A DNA stretch of 64,000 bases from Deltaproteobacteria bacterium (GTDB lineage: Bacteria > Desulfobacterota > BSN033 > WVXP01). Below are positions 8,547 to 17,003 of the stretch, piece after piece. Position 1 is the first letter of the stretch. The number at the start of each line of letters is the position of its first letter. Below the pieces are notes generated by a model. That model saw only the letters and a list, made by a program, of their open reading frames with translations, was not told where the DNA came from and searched no databases. The DNA lies in the NCBI GenBank assembly GCA_019308905.1, contig JAFDHF010000023.1, positions 1 to 64,000 on the forward strand, given 5' to 3'. The position numbers and the translations under genes were made by a program.

Positions 8547-8785
8547 TTGAAGGGCCGCCCGCCTCCTCCACCCCACTTCACGACAGCCTCATCCGGCAAA
8601 ATCCCCCCCCCACTCACTCTCCGCACCGGTTTCTCTGGAGAAAAAATTGTAGTATCATCGAATACGAAAGGCCCTATGGATCTTATTCGGTCTGCAGGTG
8701 GCGTTTCTTGAACCCAATTTCCCGGGGACCCTTCCGCTCCTCGGCGCATGCGGCCCGGCCCCGACCGCCGACAAAGAGGTGTACC

Positions 8786-9586
8786 ATGAAAAAGGCTCTT
8801 TCCAGATCGGCCCTCTGCTGGCTGGCAACGGTTATGCTCCTCGTACTGGCCGTCGCTTGCGAGACGGTCCCTGTCACGGGGAGATCCCATCTCGTGCTGA
8901 TTTCTCCATCCCAGGAGATGGCATTGGGTCTGAAGTCCTATCGAGAGATCCTGAAAGAGTCAAAGCTCTCCCAGGACAGGAAGATCGTAGCCATGGTCAA
9001 CAGGGTGGGCAGAAGAATCGCCCGGGTTGCCAGCAGGGACTATCCCGTTGCAAGAGGATATGAATGGGAATTCAATGTGATTGCCGATGACAAGACCCCA
9101 AACGCCTTTGCTCTGCCAGGGGGAAAGGTCGCCGTCTACACGGGTATCCTCAAATATACCCGGAACGAGGCGGGACTCGCCACCGTACTCGGCCACGAGA
9201 TCGGCCACGTATTGGCCCGCCACGGTGCTGAGAGAATGAGCCAGTACCTCCTCGCCCAGTTGGGGGCAGCGGCCCTGAATGTGGCCATAGGAAATCAAGA
9301 TCCGGAGACCGTCAGAGCCATGAACATCGGATACGGGGTCGGAACAACGGTGGGCGTATTGCTCCCCTTCAGCAGGCTCGAAGAGTCCGAGGCGGACCAC
9401 ATCGGGCTTATCCTCATGGCCAAAGCGGGTTATGACCCAAGGGAAGCCGTCCGGTTCTGGGAGCGGATGGAGAAAAGCGGGGGCAAGAAATCCCTCCCCT
9501 TTCTCTCCACCCATCCTACGGATGAAAAACGGATTGCCCAGATCAAAGAGTGGATGCCGGAAGCCCTGGCCTATTACGGGTCCTGA
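8786..9586 (+). CDS. M48-family zinc metalloprotease, lipoprotein (LoiP/YggG-like)
   Basis: Envelope quality-control peptidase. ATG 8786 follows AGAGGTG and gives a lipoprotein signal ending AVAC (Cys25). An in-frame start at 8708 would bury this signal and is rejected. The zinc motif HEIGH is at residues 137-141, preceded by GLATVLG, and the third ligand glutamate is in LEESEADHIGL. FALPGGKVAVYTG and THPTDEKRIAQI are conserved M48B landmarks. Length of 266 residues matches periplasmic or outer-membrane lipoprotein members and not the multi-spanning HtpX type. It faces away from the TPR lipoprotein gene. Substrates are probably misfolded envelope proteins, inferred from E. coli homologues. 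Confidence 0.85.
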   Translation: MKKALSRSALCWLATVMLLVLAVACETVPVTGRSHLVLISPSQEMALGLKSYREILKESKLSQDRKIVAMVNRVGRRIARVASRDYPVARGYEWEFNVIADDKTPNAFALPGGKVAVYTGILKYTRNEAGLATVLGHEIGHVLARHGAERMSQYLLAQLGAAALNVAIGNQDPETVRAMNIGYGVGTTVGVLLPFSRLEESEADHIGLILMAKAGYDPREAVRFWERMEKSGGKKSLPFLSTHPTDEKRIAQIKEWMPEALAYYGS

Positions 9587-9657
9587 CGATCAGCCATAGA
9601 GAGTGCACGGGCCGGGCCCTCTGCCCCGTTCCCTGGGGAAGTGAAAACGGGAGCTCC

Positions 9658-9900
9658 ATGAATACCGTTCAGAAGTACTTCTCCGTGAAGCCCAAAGACA
9701 TGGCTTACGTGAAAGCCGTTGTGGAGTCCTACGAGGGGCTGGCCGTTCTCAGGACGGTAGATCCAAAGGGCGGGATCATGGAGTGGATGATTCCACCCGA
9801 CTTCCTGGAGGAGGTGGACCGGCTCGTCGAATCCCTCCAGGAAGAGATCGAGATCGAACCTCTCGAATCTTTTTCTGATACCGTCTCCGGCTCGTCCTGA
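9658..9900 (+). CDS. DUF4911-family small protein
   Basis: Eighty residues from ATG 9658 (GGGAGCTCC upstream). The sequence MNTVQKYFSVKPKDMAYVKA leads into VESYEGLAVLRTVDPKGGIM and EWMIPPDFLEEVDRLVESL. From memory this resembles DUF4911, a family of short proteins common in deltaproteobacteria, in which the central part relates to folded-back beta strands and the end to an amphipathic helix. No function is known to me. The longer open frame starting at 9550 overlaps the peptidase gene and has no family character before Met-37. It could be co-transcribed with the M48 peptidase. Confidence 0.65.
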   Translation: MNTVQKYFSVKPKDMAYVKAVVESYEGLAVLRTVDPKGGIMEWMIPPDFLEEVDRLVESLQEEIEIEPLESFSDTVSGSS

Positions 9901-9965
9901 AGGTTAAGCCAAGAGGCCCCGGCAGCGTGCTCGGTCTCTCCCCTCAGTCCGCGCAAAGGAGAAGC

Positions 9966-10003
9966 CGGATCGAACTCCAGAGGATCGCTTCGAGCCGTTT
10001 TTT
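9966..10003 (+). terminator. Rho-independent terminator after the DUF4911 gene
   Basis: CGG-A-TCGA pairs with TCGA-G-CCG around a 16-base loop, directly followed by TTTTTT (9998-10003). It lies between two convergent genes. Confidence 0.55.
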
Positions 10004-10011
10004 CCCTCTAC

Positions 10012-11361
10012 TCAGCGGCCGCTTCGGCTGCGAGCAGCCAGAATCCATATCTTGACCTCGGCCCTGGAGGGACTCCGGGCCGCCGACTCCTGCCTTCCCG
10101 CCCTCAGGAGCATTTCATAGAGCTCGTCAGGATCCTGGCGGGCAAGACTCTCCACTGAATCGACACCAACCTTTTCCAGGAGGAGAAAGTTCTCCACGCC
10201 GAGCCCCTTCAGCTCTATGAGCCGTGCCTTCCCGACCAGTTCCGCCAGGCGATCCGGAGACAGCCCTAGTCTCATAGAGCCTCGGCCATAGTAATCGGGG
10301 CTGCAGGCGCGATGGACAAGCTCGTCGGCAGTATGGATCCCCGCCCCTTCCAATTGCTCTCTCTCCTCTTTGGTCAGACCCGGAAAGTCCTCGACGGTGG
10401 CAAGGGTGGAGCGGACCGTATACCGGTCGATGGCTTGAGTGGAAAGGAGATAGAAGAGGAAAATGCCACAGGCCGTGGCGAGCTTGAGCCCTCGGGAGAC
10501 TTTCTTTTCCCGGTTCACCATGTAGGAATCCTGCTCCCAGCCTCTCTTGTGGCGGAAAAGCGAGATGAAGTTATAGATCACGTAGCACTCAACGGCAAAG
10601 GGAGGAAAGCCCAGAAAACCCAGCAAAGGCATCTCGAAGAGTTTGAGCTCGTCGAAAAACGGAACCGTGTAGACCCACTTGGTCCTGGCCCAGAAGTTCC
10701 AGAACTCCCAGAGAAACCCGCAGATGAGTCCTGAAAGGAGGAGGAGGTAGAACTTCCGCAGGCTTCCCGCCTCCCAATCGGCCAGGAGGGATTTGCCCCG
10801 AAAGTGATAGTTGATGGGCTCAAGAAGAAAAACAAAGCTTCCCCATATCAGCGGAAAAGTGTACCGTGGAATGAGAAGAGGGAGCACCAAAAAGAGTCCT
10901 CCTGTAGCCAGAATGGCAATAGACCATCCAGGGGTCATCCTGAACCTCGGAACCGAGGCGTTCCTGAAAAGGCCGAGACTCTCTACAAGCTCCGTGGTTT
11001 CGAAAATCCCCGGGAGGACCGTCCCGTAGGAGAAAGCGTATCCCAGCAGTCTCACCAGTCTACTGCCCGGCACATTGATATAGTACCAGTCCTTCATCAC
11101 CAGATTCACCATCTCAAAAAAGAGCCAGAGAGTGAAGGACCAGCAGACCATGAGAAAGAACTCCCGGGTGCGGCTCAGAATCAGGGAGTTGCCCTTCAAG
11201 CGATAGATCACGCTGTCCACAATGAGGATGTAAGACCACCAGGCAAGGCTGTAGAACCACGAGAGAAAGGGGTCCACGCGCCTGAACACCATGACCTGGG
11301 CTACGGCCAAAACGCAGATCCCGATGATTCCATGGATATTGGGCGGCTTTTTCCCAGTCAT
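10012..11361 (-). CDS. Polytopic membrane protein with C-terminal DUF4332 (helix-hairpin-helix) domain
   Basis: About 449 residues. ATG 11361 is chosen because the residues before it in the open frame look non-coding and lie in the divergent promoter region. The first 300 residues hold several hydrophobic spans (GIIGICVLAVAQVMVF, FFLMVCWSFTLWLFFEMV, SIAILATGGLFLVLPLLI, LICGFLWEFWNFWA). The remaining part is soluble: FPGLTKEEREQLEGAGIHT and LGVENFLLLEKVGVDSVESL are paired helix-hairpin-helix-like units of the DUF4332 type, in which similar modules sense or bind nucleic acid or ligands. Fusion of this module to a membrane protein is uncommon in my experience. Function unknown. A conserved WEFWNFWA motif lies in a loop between helices. 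Confidence 0.6.
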   Translation of the reverse strand: MTGKKPPNIHGIIGICVLAVAQVMVFRRVDPFLSWFYSLAWWSYILIVDSVIYRLKGNSLILSRTREFFLMVCWSFTLWLFFEMVNLVMKDWYYINVPGSRLVRLLGYAFSYGTVLPGIFETTELVESLGLFRNASVPRFRMTPGWSIAILATGGLFLVLPLLIPRYTFPLIWGSFVFLLEPINYHFRGKSLLADWEAGSLRKFYLLLLSGLICGFLWEFWNFWARTKWVYTVPFFDELKLFEMPLLGFLGFPPFAVECYVIYNFISLFRHKRGWEQDSYMVNREKKVSRGLKLATACGIFLFYLLSTQAIDRYTVRSTLATVEDFPGLTKEEREQLEGAGIHTADELVHRACSPDYYGRGSMRLGLSPDRLAELVGKARLIELKGLGVENFLLLEKVGVDSVESLARQDPDELYEMLLRAGRQESAARSPSRAEVKIWILAARSRSGR

Positions 11362-11475
11362 ACCACCGAGAGGCGGCTCAAAGGGAGAGGGCTTCTCTCC
11401 CCGCCGATTCCGATCTCCAGAAACGAGAATTCCTGGTAATTGTCCAAAGGGATTTCTATTTGAACCCCAGCCTGT

Positions 11476-11481
11476 TATAAT
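11476..11481 (+). promoter_or_regulatory. Minus-10 box for the PfkB kinase gene
   Basis: TATAAT preceded by TGT (extended minus-10). No good minus-35 is present at 17 bases (TTTCTA). The ATG lies 36 bases downstream at 11518. Confidence 0.45.
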
Positions 11482-11517
11482 ATAGGCCCGATCCGGCGAA
11501 CGGGGAAAGACCGACCC

Positions 11518-12495
11518 ATGCTCGATGTCATAGGATTCGGCGCGATCAACCTGGATCTCATCTATCAGATAGATTCCCTGTCGGACCTCTCCGGCCAAGG
11601 GATCGAGCTTCAACCTGGAAGAGAATTATGGGCTCCTCCGGAGATTTTTTCAAGGGTGCTGGAGAGGGTTAAACAGAGAGGCGTGATGAAAACGGCGAGC
11701 GGGGGAGGATCTGCGGCAAACACCATTGTCGCCCTGGCGAGAATGGGGTTCAAAACAGGGTTTATCGGAAAAGTTGGCGAGGATCGAGAGGGCAGGAGGC
11801 TGCGGGACGAAATGGAGGGGGTCGATCTCCGGGGAATCCTCGTCGGCGGGGCCAGTGGGAAGTGCCTGTCCATTCTCGATGGGAATCGAGACAGGGCGAT
11901 CCTCCTGAAGACCGGTGCCAATGACACCCTGTCTGCTGATGAGATCGACTTCGGCTACGCAAGGGATGCCCGCTACATTCATCTCACATCCTTCCTGGCA
12001 GAAGAACCCTTTCTCGCCCAGAGGGCTCTGGCCGAGCAGATCCAACCTCCGGCTCGAATCAGCCTGGATCCGGGTGAGGTATACGCCCGCAGGGGTCTTA
12101 CAGACCTGCTTCCCCTCCTGGAAAGGACCTTCGTCCTCTTCGTTACAGAAAGGGAGATCCATGTGTTGACGGGTCTCGACCGTTTCCAGGGCAGCCGCCG
12201 CCTCTTGGAAGTGGGGCCTTCCATGGTGGTATGCAAGAGGGGAGAAAAAGGAGTCTACTTTCTCTCCCGCGACGAGGAGTTCGAATTGCCGGCCCAATCC
12301 GTGGACGTAAGAGACAATACCGGAGCGGGCGACGTGTTCGATGCCGGGTTTCTGGCAGGCCTGCTCATGGGACGTCCTCTCAGGGAATCGGCCTCGTTTG
12401 CCACCCGCATCGCTGCCAAGAGCCTGACCGGTTATGGCAGAACCCGGTATCCAGGCAGGGAGGATCCCGGATTCTTCGAAGGCCCCGATAGCTGA
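11518..12495 (+). CDS. PfkB-family carbohydrate kinase
   Basis: A 325-residue ribokinase-like enzyme that phosphorylates a sugar or nucleoside with ATP. The N-terminal signature is MLDVIGFGAINLDLIY, the substrate glycine-rich motif is TASGGGSAANTIVALARMGF, and the second PfkB signature DNTGAGDVFDAGFLAG carries the catalytic aspartate and anion hole. MVVCKRGEKGVYFL precedes it, as in adenosine and sugar kinases. The substrate is not evident. It opens a plus-strand run with a formyltransferase, a HAD protein and a rhomboid protease. The intergenic distance to the next gene is about 100 bases, so co-transcription is possible but not shown. Confidence 0.85.
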   Translation: MLDVIGFGAINLDLIYQIDSLSDLSGQGIELQPGRELWAPPEIFSRVLERVKQRGVMKTASGGGSAANTIVALARMGFKTGFIGKVGEDREGRRLRDEMEGVDLRGILVGGASGKCLSILDGNRDRAILLKTGANDTLSADEIDFGYARDARYIHLTSFLAEEPFLAQRALAEQIQPPARISLDPGEVYARRGLTDLLPLLERTFVLFVTEREIHVLTGLDRFQGSRRLLEVGPSMVVCKRGEKGVYFLSRDEEFELPAQSVDVRDNTGAGDVFDAGFLAGLLMGRPLRESASFATRIAAKSLTGYGRTRYPGREDPGFFEGPDS

Positions 12496-12598
12496 GACAC
12501 GGTCTTTCGGGATCGATCCTCCAACCTCGATGTAGGAAGGGTCGTCTGTCTCTGAAGCTCTTCCGGCTCCATGAGCCGGGCTGACCCGGAGAAGGGGT

Positions 12599-13423
12599 AT
12601 GTACGATTTTGGGTGGTTCTCCACAGGAAGGGATGAGGCGGCAAGGGAACTCCTGGCCGAGGCGGTGAAGGGTACCAGGGAAGGGACCATTCCGGCCAGA
12701 ATCCGGTTCGTCTTCTGTGATCGAGAGCCCGGAGAAAGCCCGGAAAGCGACCGCTTCCTCGAAGATGTGGGGAACCATGGAATCCCCCTATTCTCTTTCT
12801 CCTCGAGGCGGTTCGAGCCCCGGTTGAGAAGGGAGGACCGGGAGGCATGGCGCCGGGCTTTCCATGAGAAGGTCGGAGAGATCCTCAAGGGGATGGAGGT
12901 CTCCACGGTCGTCCTGGCAGGCTATATGCTGATCGTCAGCCCCCAGATGTGCCGGCGGTTTCCAATGATAAACCTCCACCCGGCCGAGCCCGGAGGACCG
13001 AAAGGAACCTGGCAGGAAGTCATCTGGGAACTCATCGCCAGAGGAGCCGACAGGACCGGTGTGATGATCCATCTCGTCACGGAGGCTCTCGACGAAGGCC
13101 CCCCCATCACGTACTGCACCTTCCCCCTCAAGGGCCCGGAATTCGATCGGCTCTGGGTCGAAATGGGTGCCAAACTCGGTTTCATGCCCCTCGGAGAGAT
13201 CATCCAGGAGGAAGGGGAGATGAACCCCCTGTTTCGGGAGATTAGGAAGCACGGAGCCATGAGGGAGATCCCCCTTCTCCTGATGACCATGAGGGCCCTG
13301 GCCGAGGGAAGGGTGACTGTCAGGGGAGGCAGGATCCTGGACAAGAAGGGAAGGGAGACGGGCTCGGTCTGCCTCAACAGCGAAGTCGAGGACTATCTGA
13401 GTCGCCGCGGCAAACAGGGCTAG
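12599..13423 (+). CDS. PurN-like formyltransferase-fold protein
   Basis: A 274-residue protein with the GART/formyltransferase fold. Catalytic landmarks are present: Asn and His in MINLHPAEPGGPKG (family NxHPSLLP) and Asp in HLVTEALDEGPPITYC (family VTDELDGGP). AGYMLIVSPQMCRRFP corresponds to the AGFMRILS region of PurN. It differs from true GAR transformylases in a divergent loop after HPA, and in an N-terminus that begins MYDFGWFSTGRDEAA in place of the usual GNGSNLQ motif. It also carries about 60 extra C-terminal residues. It may therefore act on another amine with formyl-tetrahydrofolate. ATG 12599 has GGAGAAGGGG just upstream. Confidence 0.65.
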   Translation: MYDFGWFSTGRDEAARELLAEAVKGTREGTIPARIRFVFCDREPGESPESDRFLEDVGNHGIPLFSFSSRRFEPRLRREDREAWRRAFHEKVGEILKGMEVSTVVLAGYMLIVSPQMCRRFPMINLHPAEPGGPKGTWQEVIWELIARGADRTGVMIHLVTEALDEGPPITYCTFPLKGPEFDRLWVEMGAKLGFMPLGEIIQEEGEMNPLFREIRKHGAMREIPLLLMTMRALAEGRVTVRGGRILDKKGRETGSVCLNSEVEDYLSRRGKQG

Positions 13424-13454
13424 GGCAGGGTAGGGCAGGGACTGGAAAAGCACC

Positions 13455-14537
13455 ATGGGCCGTCATTTTGTAACCGATTGCGAGGGACCTATCTCTCTGA
13501 ACGACAACGCCCAGGAGTTGTCGGCCCACTTCATTCCCAGGGGAGAGAGGTTTTTCGCAATCGTCAGCAGATACGACGACTTCCTCGCCGACGTGGTTGA
13601 GAAGCCGGGGTACAAGGCAGGTGATACGCTGAAACTGATCCTCCCCTTTCTCATCGCCTTCGGTGCGAGCAACGAGGCTGTCCGGAACTACAGCCGGTCC
13701 CACATCTCCCTGGTCCCTGGAGCGACCGAGACCCTCCGGTTTGTGGGCAAGCGAATGGCCTCTTTTATCATAAGCACCAGCTATGAGCCTTACATCGAGG
13801 CCCTGTGCGAGGTAGTCGGCTTCCCCATGGAACGGGCCTTCTCTACAGAGGTCGATTTCGACAGGTATCCTCTCGACCCGGAGGAGGGAGCCTGGCTCAG
13901 GCAAACGGCGGAAGAACTGGCGGGGATGGAGATGCTCCAGTGGCCCGGCCATGCAGGGGGATCCGGAGACCTGGCGGCAGAGCACCGTCGGGTCCTCAGG
14001 CAGCTCGACCGGATATTCTGGCAGGCCATCCCGAGGATGAGAATCGGACGGATTCTCAACGAGGTCAACCCGGTGGGGGGGGCGGAAAAGGCCAGGGCTC
14101 TTGTCAGGAGTCTGGAAGGGACAGGACACGACCTCGCGGACGTGATGTATGTGGGGGACAGCATCACAGACACCGAGGCTCTCCGTCTGGTGAAGGACCG
14201 CGGTGGGCTTGCCGTATCGTTCAACGGGAATGGTTACGCTGTCCGATCAGCTCAAATCTGCTGCATGTCGAAGGATGCAAGGATCATCGCCTTCCTGGCT
14301 GAAGCCTTCAATAGGGAGGGGCGCGACGGTGCCCTGGACCTGGTAGAGTCCTGGGAGAGCGGCAATTTGGCCCGGGTTTCCACTGAGGGCGGCTTGATGG
14401 ATTGGCTGAGCAGTCTGCCTGAGAAGGATTTCCCCAGGATGGAGAGGGTCTCTGGTACTGATCTCACCAGGCTCATCGCCGCAAGCGAGTCCTTCCGCCG
14501 ATCCGTGAGAGGAGAACAGGTCGGCTCCCTCGGTTGA
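13455..14537 (+). CDS. HAD-superfamily protein, EhaR-like
   Basis: A 360-residue predicted phosphatase-fold protein. It opens MGRHFVTDCEGPISLNDNA, the HAD motif I aspartate in the DCEGPI form that I recall from proteins annotated as energy-converting hydrogenase A subunit R (EhaR). Motif II is ASFIISTSYEPYI. Motif IV is ADVMYVGDSITDTEAL. AVSFNGNGYAVRSA is also seen in that family. The EhaR name comes from methanogen operons; no hydrogenase gene is nearby here, so the label is only a family tag and enzymatic activity is unproven. The ATG lies 31 bases after the formyltransferase stop, suggesting one operon. Confidence 0.65.
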   Translation: MGRHFVTDCEGPISLNDNAQELSAHFIPRGERFFAIVSRYDDFLADVVEKPGYKAGDTLKLILPFLIAFGASNEAVRNYSRSHISLVPGATETLRFVGKRMASFIISTSYEPYIEALCEVVGFPMERAFSTEVDFDRYPLDPEEGAWLRQTAEELAGMEMLQWPGHAGGSGDLAAEHRRVLRQLDRIFWQAIPRMRIGRILNEVNPVGGAEKARALVRSLEGTGHDLADVMYVGDSITDTEALRLVKDRGGLAVSFNGNGYAVRSAQICCMSKDARIIAFLAEAFNREGRDGALDLVESWESGNLARVSTEGGLMDWLSSLPEKDFPRMERVSGTDLTRLIAASESFRRSVRGEQVGSLG

Positions 14538-14556
14538 CCTCGGAAACCGGGTAGTC

Positions 14557-15288
14557 ATGGAGCCGAAGAAAAGAACCATGAGCTATTACCACTATCAGCC
14601 CCGGGTCTCCTTAGGGGGGCGCCCTCTGACGCCAGGAGTCAAATACCTCCTCCTTGCATGCGTGGGGGTCTTCCTGATCCAGTCGGTGGCGCCTCGGACG
14701 ATGTTCGTCTTTTTCGGATTGATCCCGGTTCTGGTCTGGAAGAAATACTTTTTCTGGCAGCTCGGGACGTACATCTTCCTCCACGGCGGCCTCTTCCATC
14801 TCCTTTTCAACCTCTTTGCCCTCTGGATGTTCGGATGTGAACTGGAGAGGCAGTGGGGAACCAGGGCTTTCCTCAAGTACTTTTTCGTTACGGGCATCGG
14901 AGCGGGTATCTGCTACGCCCTTGTCAAGCCGGGGCAGTTGAGTCCGGTTATTGGAGCGTCAGGGGCGATCTATGGGATCCTTTTGGCTTATGGTATGATC
15001 TTCCCCAATCAGATGATCTATGTCTGGTTTCTCTTCCCCATGAGGGCCAAGTACTTTGTCATCCTCTTCGGCCTGATCGAGCTTTACTCCTCCATCGCCG
15101 GTACAGGGGGCGGCATCGCCCATGTGGCCCACCTGGGCGGGATGCTCTTCGGATACGTCTACATCAATTATGTGAGGATCTTCAAAGGGATATACGCGGT
15201 CTATCTCAGGTACAGGCTGCGCCGGCTGAGAGGGCACATCCGTGGTGTAGGCGGGAAAAAGGGGGGCAAGGACGACTATATCAACTGA
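14557..15288 (+). CDS. Rhomboid-family intramembrane serine protease
   Basis: A 243-residue polytopic protein. The catalytic serine is in SPVIGASGAIYGILLAYG and the catalytic histidine in HVAHLGGMLFGY. The L1 loop and helix 2 landmark YIFLHGGLFHLLFNLFAL is also present. Six hydrophobic helices are visible, followed by a basic cytoplasmic tail (RYRLRRLRGHIRG). Length and order fit the minimal bacterial rhomboid core. Two starts are possible, ATG 14557 and ATG 14578, and neither has a strong ribosome site. It follows the HAD gene by 19 bases. Natural substrates cannot be predicted. Confidence 0.85.
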   Translation: MEPKKRTMSYYHYQPRVSLGGRPLTPGVKYLLLACVGVFLIQSVAPRTMFVFFGLIPVLVWKKYFFWQLGTYIFLHGGLFHLLFNLFALWMFGCELERQWGTRAFLKYFFVTGIGAGICYALVKPGQLSPVIGASGAIYGILLAYGMIFPNQMIYVWFLFPMRAKYFVILFGLIELYSSIAGTGGGIAHVAHLGGMLFGYVYINYVRIFKGIYAVYLRYRLRRLRGHIRGVGGKKGGKDDYIN

Positions 15289-15299
15289 AGGAGGATTCT

Positions 15300-15752
15300 A
15301 TGGAGAAGACCTTTGAAGATGTGATTCGACAGGCCATCCGAAAGGAGGCGGATGCAGCGGCATTTTATCAGATGGCGAGCGAACGGGTGGAATCCGGAAT
15401 AAGCAAGATCTTCCAGGAGATGGCAAGCGAAGAAAGAAAACACAGGCATCTGCTGGAAGAGCTCGACTGGAACAAGGTGGAACAGTACCGGTTGGAAGAT
15501 ATCCCCGACCTAAAGATCAGCGAATTTCTGGAAGAGATCCCCTATCACGACGACATGGGCTATCAGGACGCCATCCGTATGGCAATAAAGAACGAGGAGA
15601 GATCGCACGACTTCTATCTGGCTTCGGCCGGCCGCTTCAGGGACGATCCGAAGCTGGAGAAGCTCTTCCAGATGCTCGCCCAGGAAGAGGCGAAACACAA
15701 GCTCAGACTCGAAAAGGTCTATGACGACGAGGTTTACAACCAGAAGTGGTAG
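15300..15752 (+). CDS. Ferritin-like diiron (rubrerythrin-type) protein
   Basis: A 150-residue four-helix protein from ATG 15300, which has GAAGGAGG upstream. Two pairs of ligand-like motifs are seen: EADAAAFYQMASER with SEERKHRHLLEEL, and EERSHDFYLASAGR with QEEAKHKLRLEKV. These are the E and ExxH ligands of a rubrerythrin-like di-iron site. There is no C-terminal rubredoxin domain, so electrons would come from elsewhere. Such proteins commonly remove peroxide in anaerobes. The stop of the rhomboid gene is 12 bases upstream. Confidence 0.8.
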   Translation: MEKTFEDVIRQAIRKEADAAAFYQMASERVESGISKIFQEMASEERKHRHLLEELDWNKVEQYRLEDIPDLKISEFLEEIPYHDDMGYQDAIRMAIKNEERSHDFYLASAGRFRDDPKLEKLFQMLAQEEAKHKLRLEKVYDDEVYNQKW

Positions 15753-15788
15753 ATCGATGTGGAGGGTCGTCCTGGAGACGGCAGGACG

Positions 15789-16997
15789 ATGATGAAGACG
15801 ATGAAAAAGAAAGGCAAAAGAAAGAGGACGAGCGAGGCACTCCACCCTGAAACGGCTTCCGCCGTTGAGAGTCTGCTCGACAGGCTCGGCAAGGACGATG
15901 CCTCCGGTGAACCCCTGGAGACATCCCTAGAGATGGTCAAATCCGAACTCGGTATCTCACCCGAGAGGGACATGGCGATTGTAACCGCCCTGGGTGGGAT
16001 GCCTCTTGAGAGAACGGCGGGAATCCTCCAATCCCTTCTCGCCTCTGCTAAAGACAAGAGGCTCGTCAGGGGGATCAGGAGATCTCTCTACCGGATAGAA
16101 CGGCGTGGGGTTCCCCTGCAACCCGCGGGAAAGGCGGATAAGGATGCCCCGGTTCTCCGCTCTCCTCTCCAAGAACCGGCAAGGGGATTCGTCAGCGCCG
16201 TCGATTCCATGGGAAACCGGATCATCCTGTTGACCCTTCCCCGTCAGCCTCGAGGACTCCATCTGCTCCAGGCAATCGTGAGCGATACTCTCGGAATCGT
16301 CGAATTCAGCAAGGTCGAGACGAGCAGAAGGGGGTTCAGGGAATTCTACCAAACCCTGACGGTGCCGGAACAACTCCCCATCGTGGAGGTGGATCCGGGG
16401 TACTGCCGATTCCTTCTGGAGGAGGCGGCCCGGTTGGCCGAGAACCATGGGAGGCCTCTGCCCCCGTCCTACGGTGCATCAAAGAAAGAGCTCAGCACCC
16501 TGGAGCGTACCGAGACACCACCGGTTTTCCTCCTCCTGGACGAAGAGGAGATTCGGGCAAACCCGGGATTGCTCAGAAAGTCGGGAGAACTGTTTCAGAT
16601 CGATCTGTTTTCTTCGTGGTTTCTGCCGAGAGAAGAGGTGGAGAAATACGCCAGGCAGATCGAAGAGGCCGAAGAGAGCCGGCTCGTGCTGAACCCTGCT
16701 CAGAAAGAGGCGCGGCTGCAGGACGTGTACAAGAGGGCACTGGTCGAATTGTTTCCGGAAGAGAGGAGGCTCATCTACAGGCGCAGACTCGAGGAGATGG
16801 CCTATGTCCTCTTCAAAGAAGGCCAGGAGGAAAAGGCCCGCGCCGCTCTAGCCGCGAGCATCGACTTGAGATCGATTCTCACGGGTTTTGAACCCAACCC
16901 GTTTCTGCTAAATCTGATAATCAGGTCGATCTATGCCCTTGTGGCCCAGCATATCGAGCAGCGGAAGGCCGAGCCGTCCCTCATCGTGAAGCCATAG
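15789..16997 (+). CDS. Conserved hypothetical protein, mostly helical
   Basis: About 402 residues from ATG 15789, chosen over a GTG at 15759 because GGAGACGGCAGG precedes it. It begins with a lysine-rich stretch (MKKKGKRKRTSEA). A helical repeat-like part follows (PERDMAIVTALGGMPLERTA, KRLVRGIRRSLYRIERRGVP) that recalls HEAT-type helices. A central alpha/beta part contains GFVSAVDSMGNRIILLTLPR, and the end is again helical (RRLEEMAYVLFKEGQEEKAR). No catalytic motif or signal peptide is seen. I do not recognise a named family. It is likely co-transcribed with the ferritin-like gene 36 bases upstream. Confidence 0.6.
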   Translation: MMKTMKKKGKRKRTSEALHPETASAVESLLDRLGKDDASGEPLETSLEMVKSELGISPERDMAIVTALGGMPLERTAGILQSLLASAKDKRLVRGIRRSLYRIERRGVPLQPAGKADKDAPVLRSPLQEPARGFVSAVDSMGNRIILLTLPRQPRGLHLLQAIVSDTLGIVEFSKVETSRRGFREFYQTLTVPEQLPIVEVDPGYCRFLLEEAARLAENHGRPLPPSYGASKKELSTLERTETPPVFLLLDEEEIRANPGLLRKSGELFQIDLFSSWFLPREEVEKYARQIEEAEESRLVLNPAQKEARLQDVYKRALVELFPEERRLIYRRRLEEMAYVLFKEGQEEKARAALAASIDLRSILTGFEPNPFLLNLIIRSIYALVAQHIEQRKAEPSLIVKP

Positions 16998-17003
16998 ATC
17001 GAT

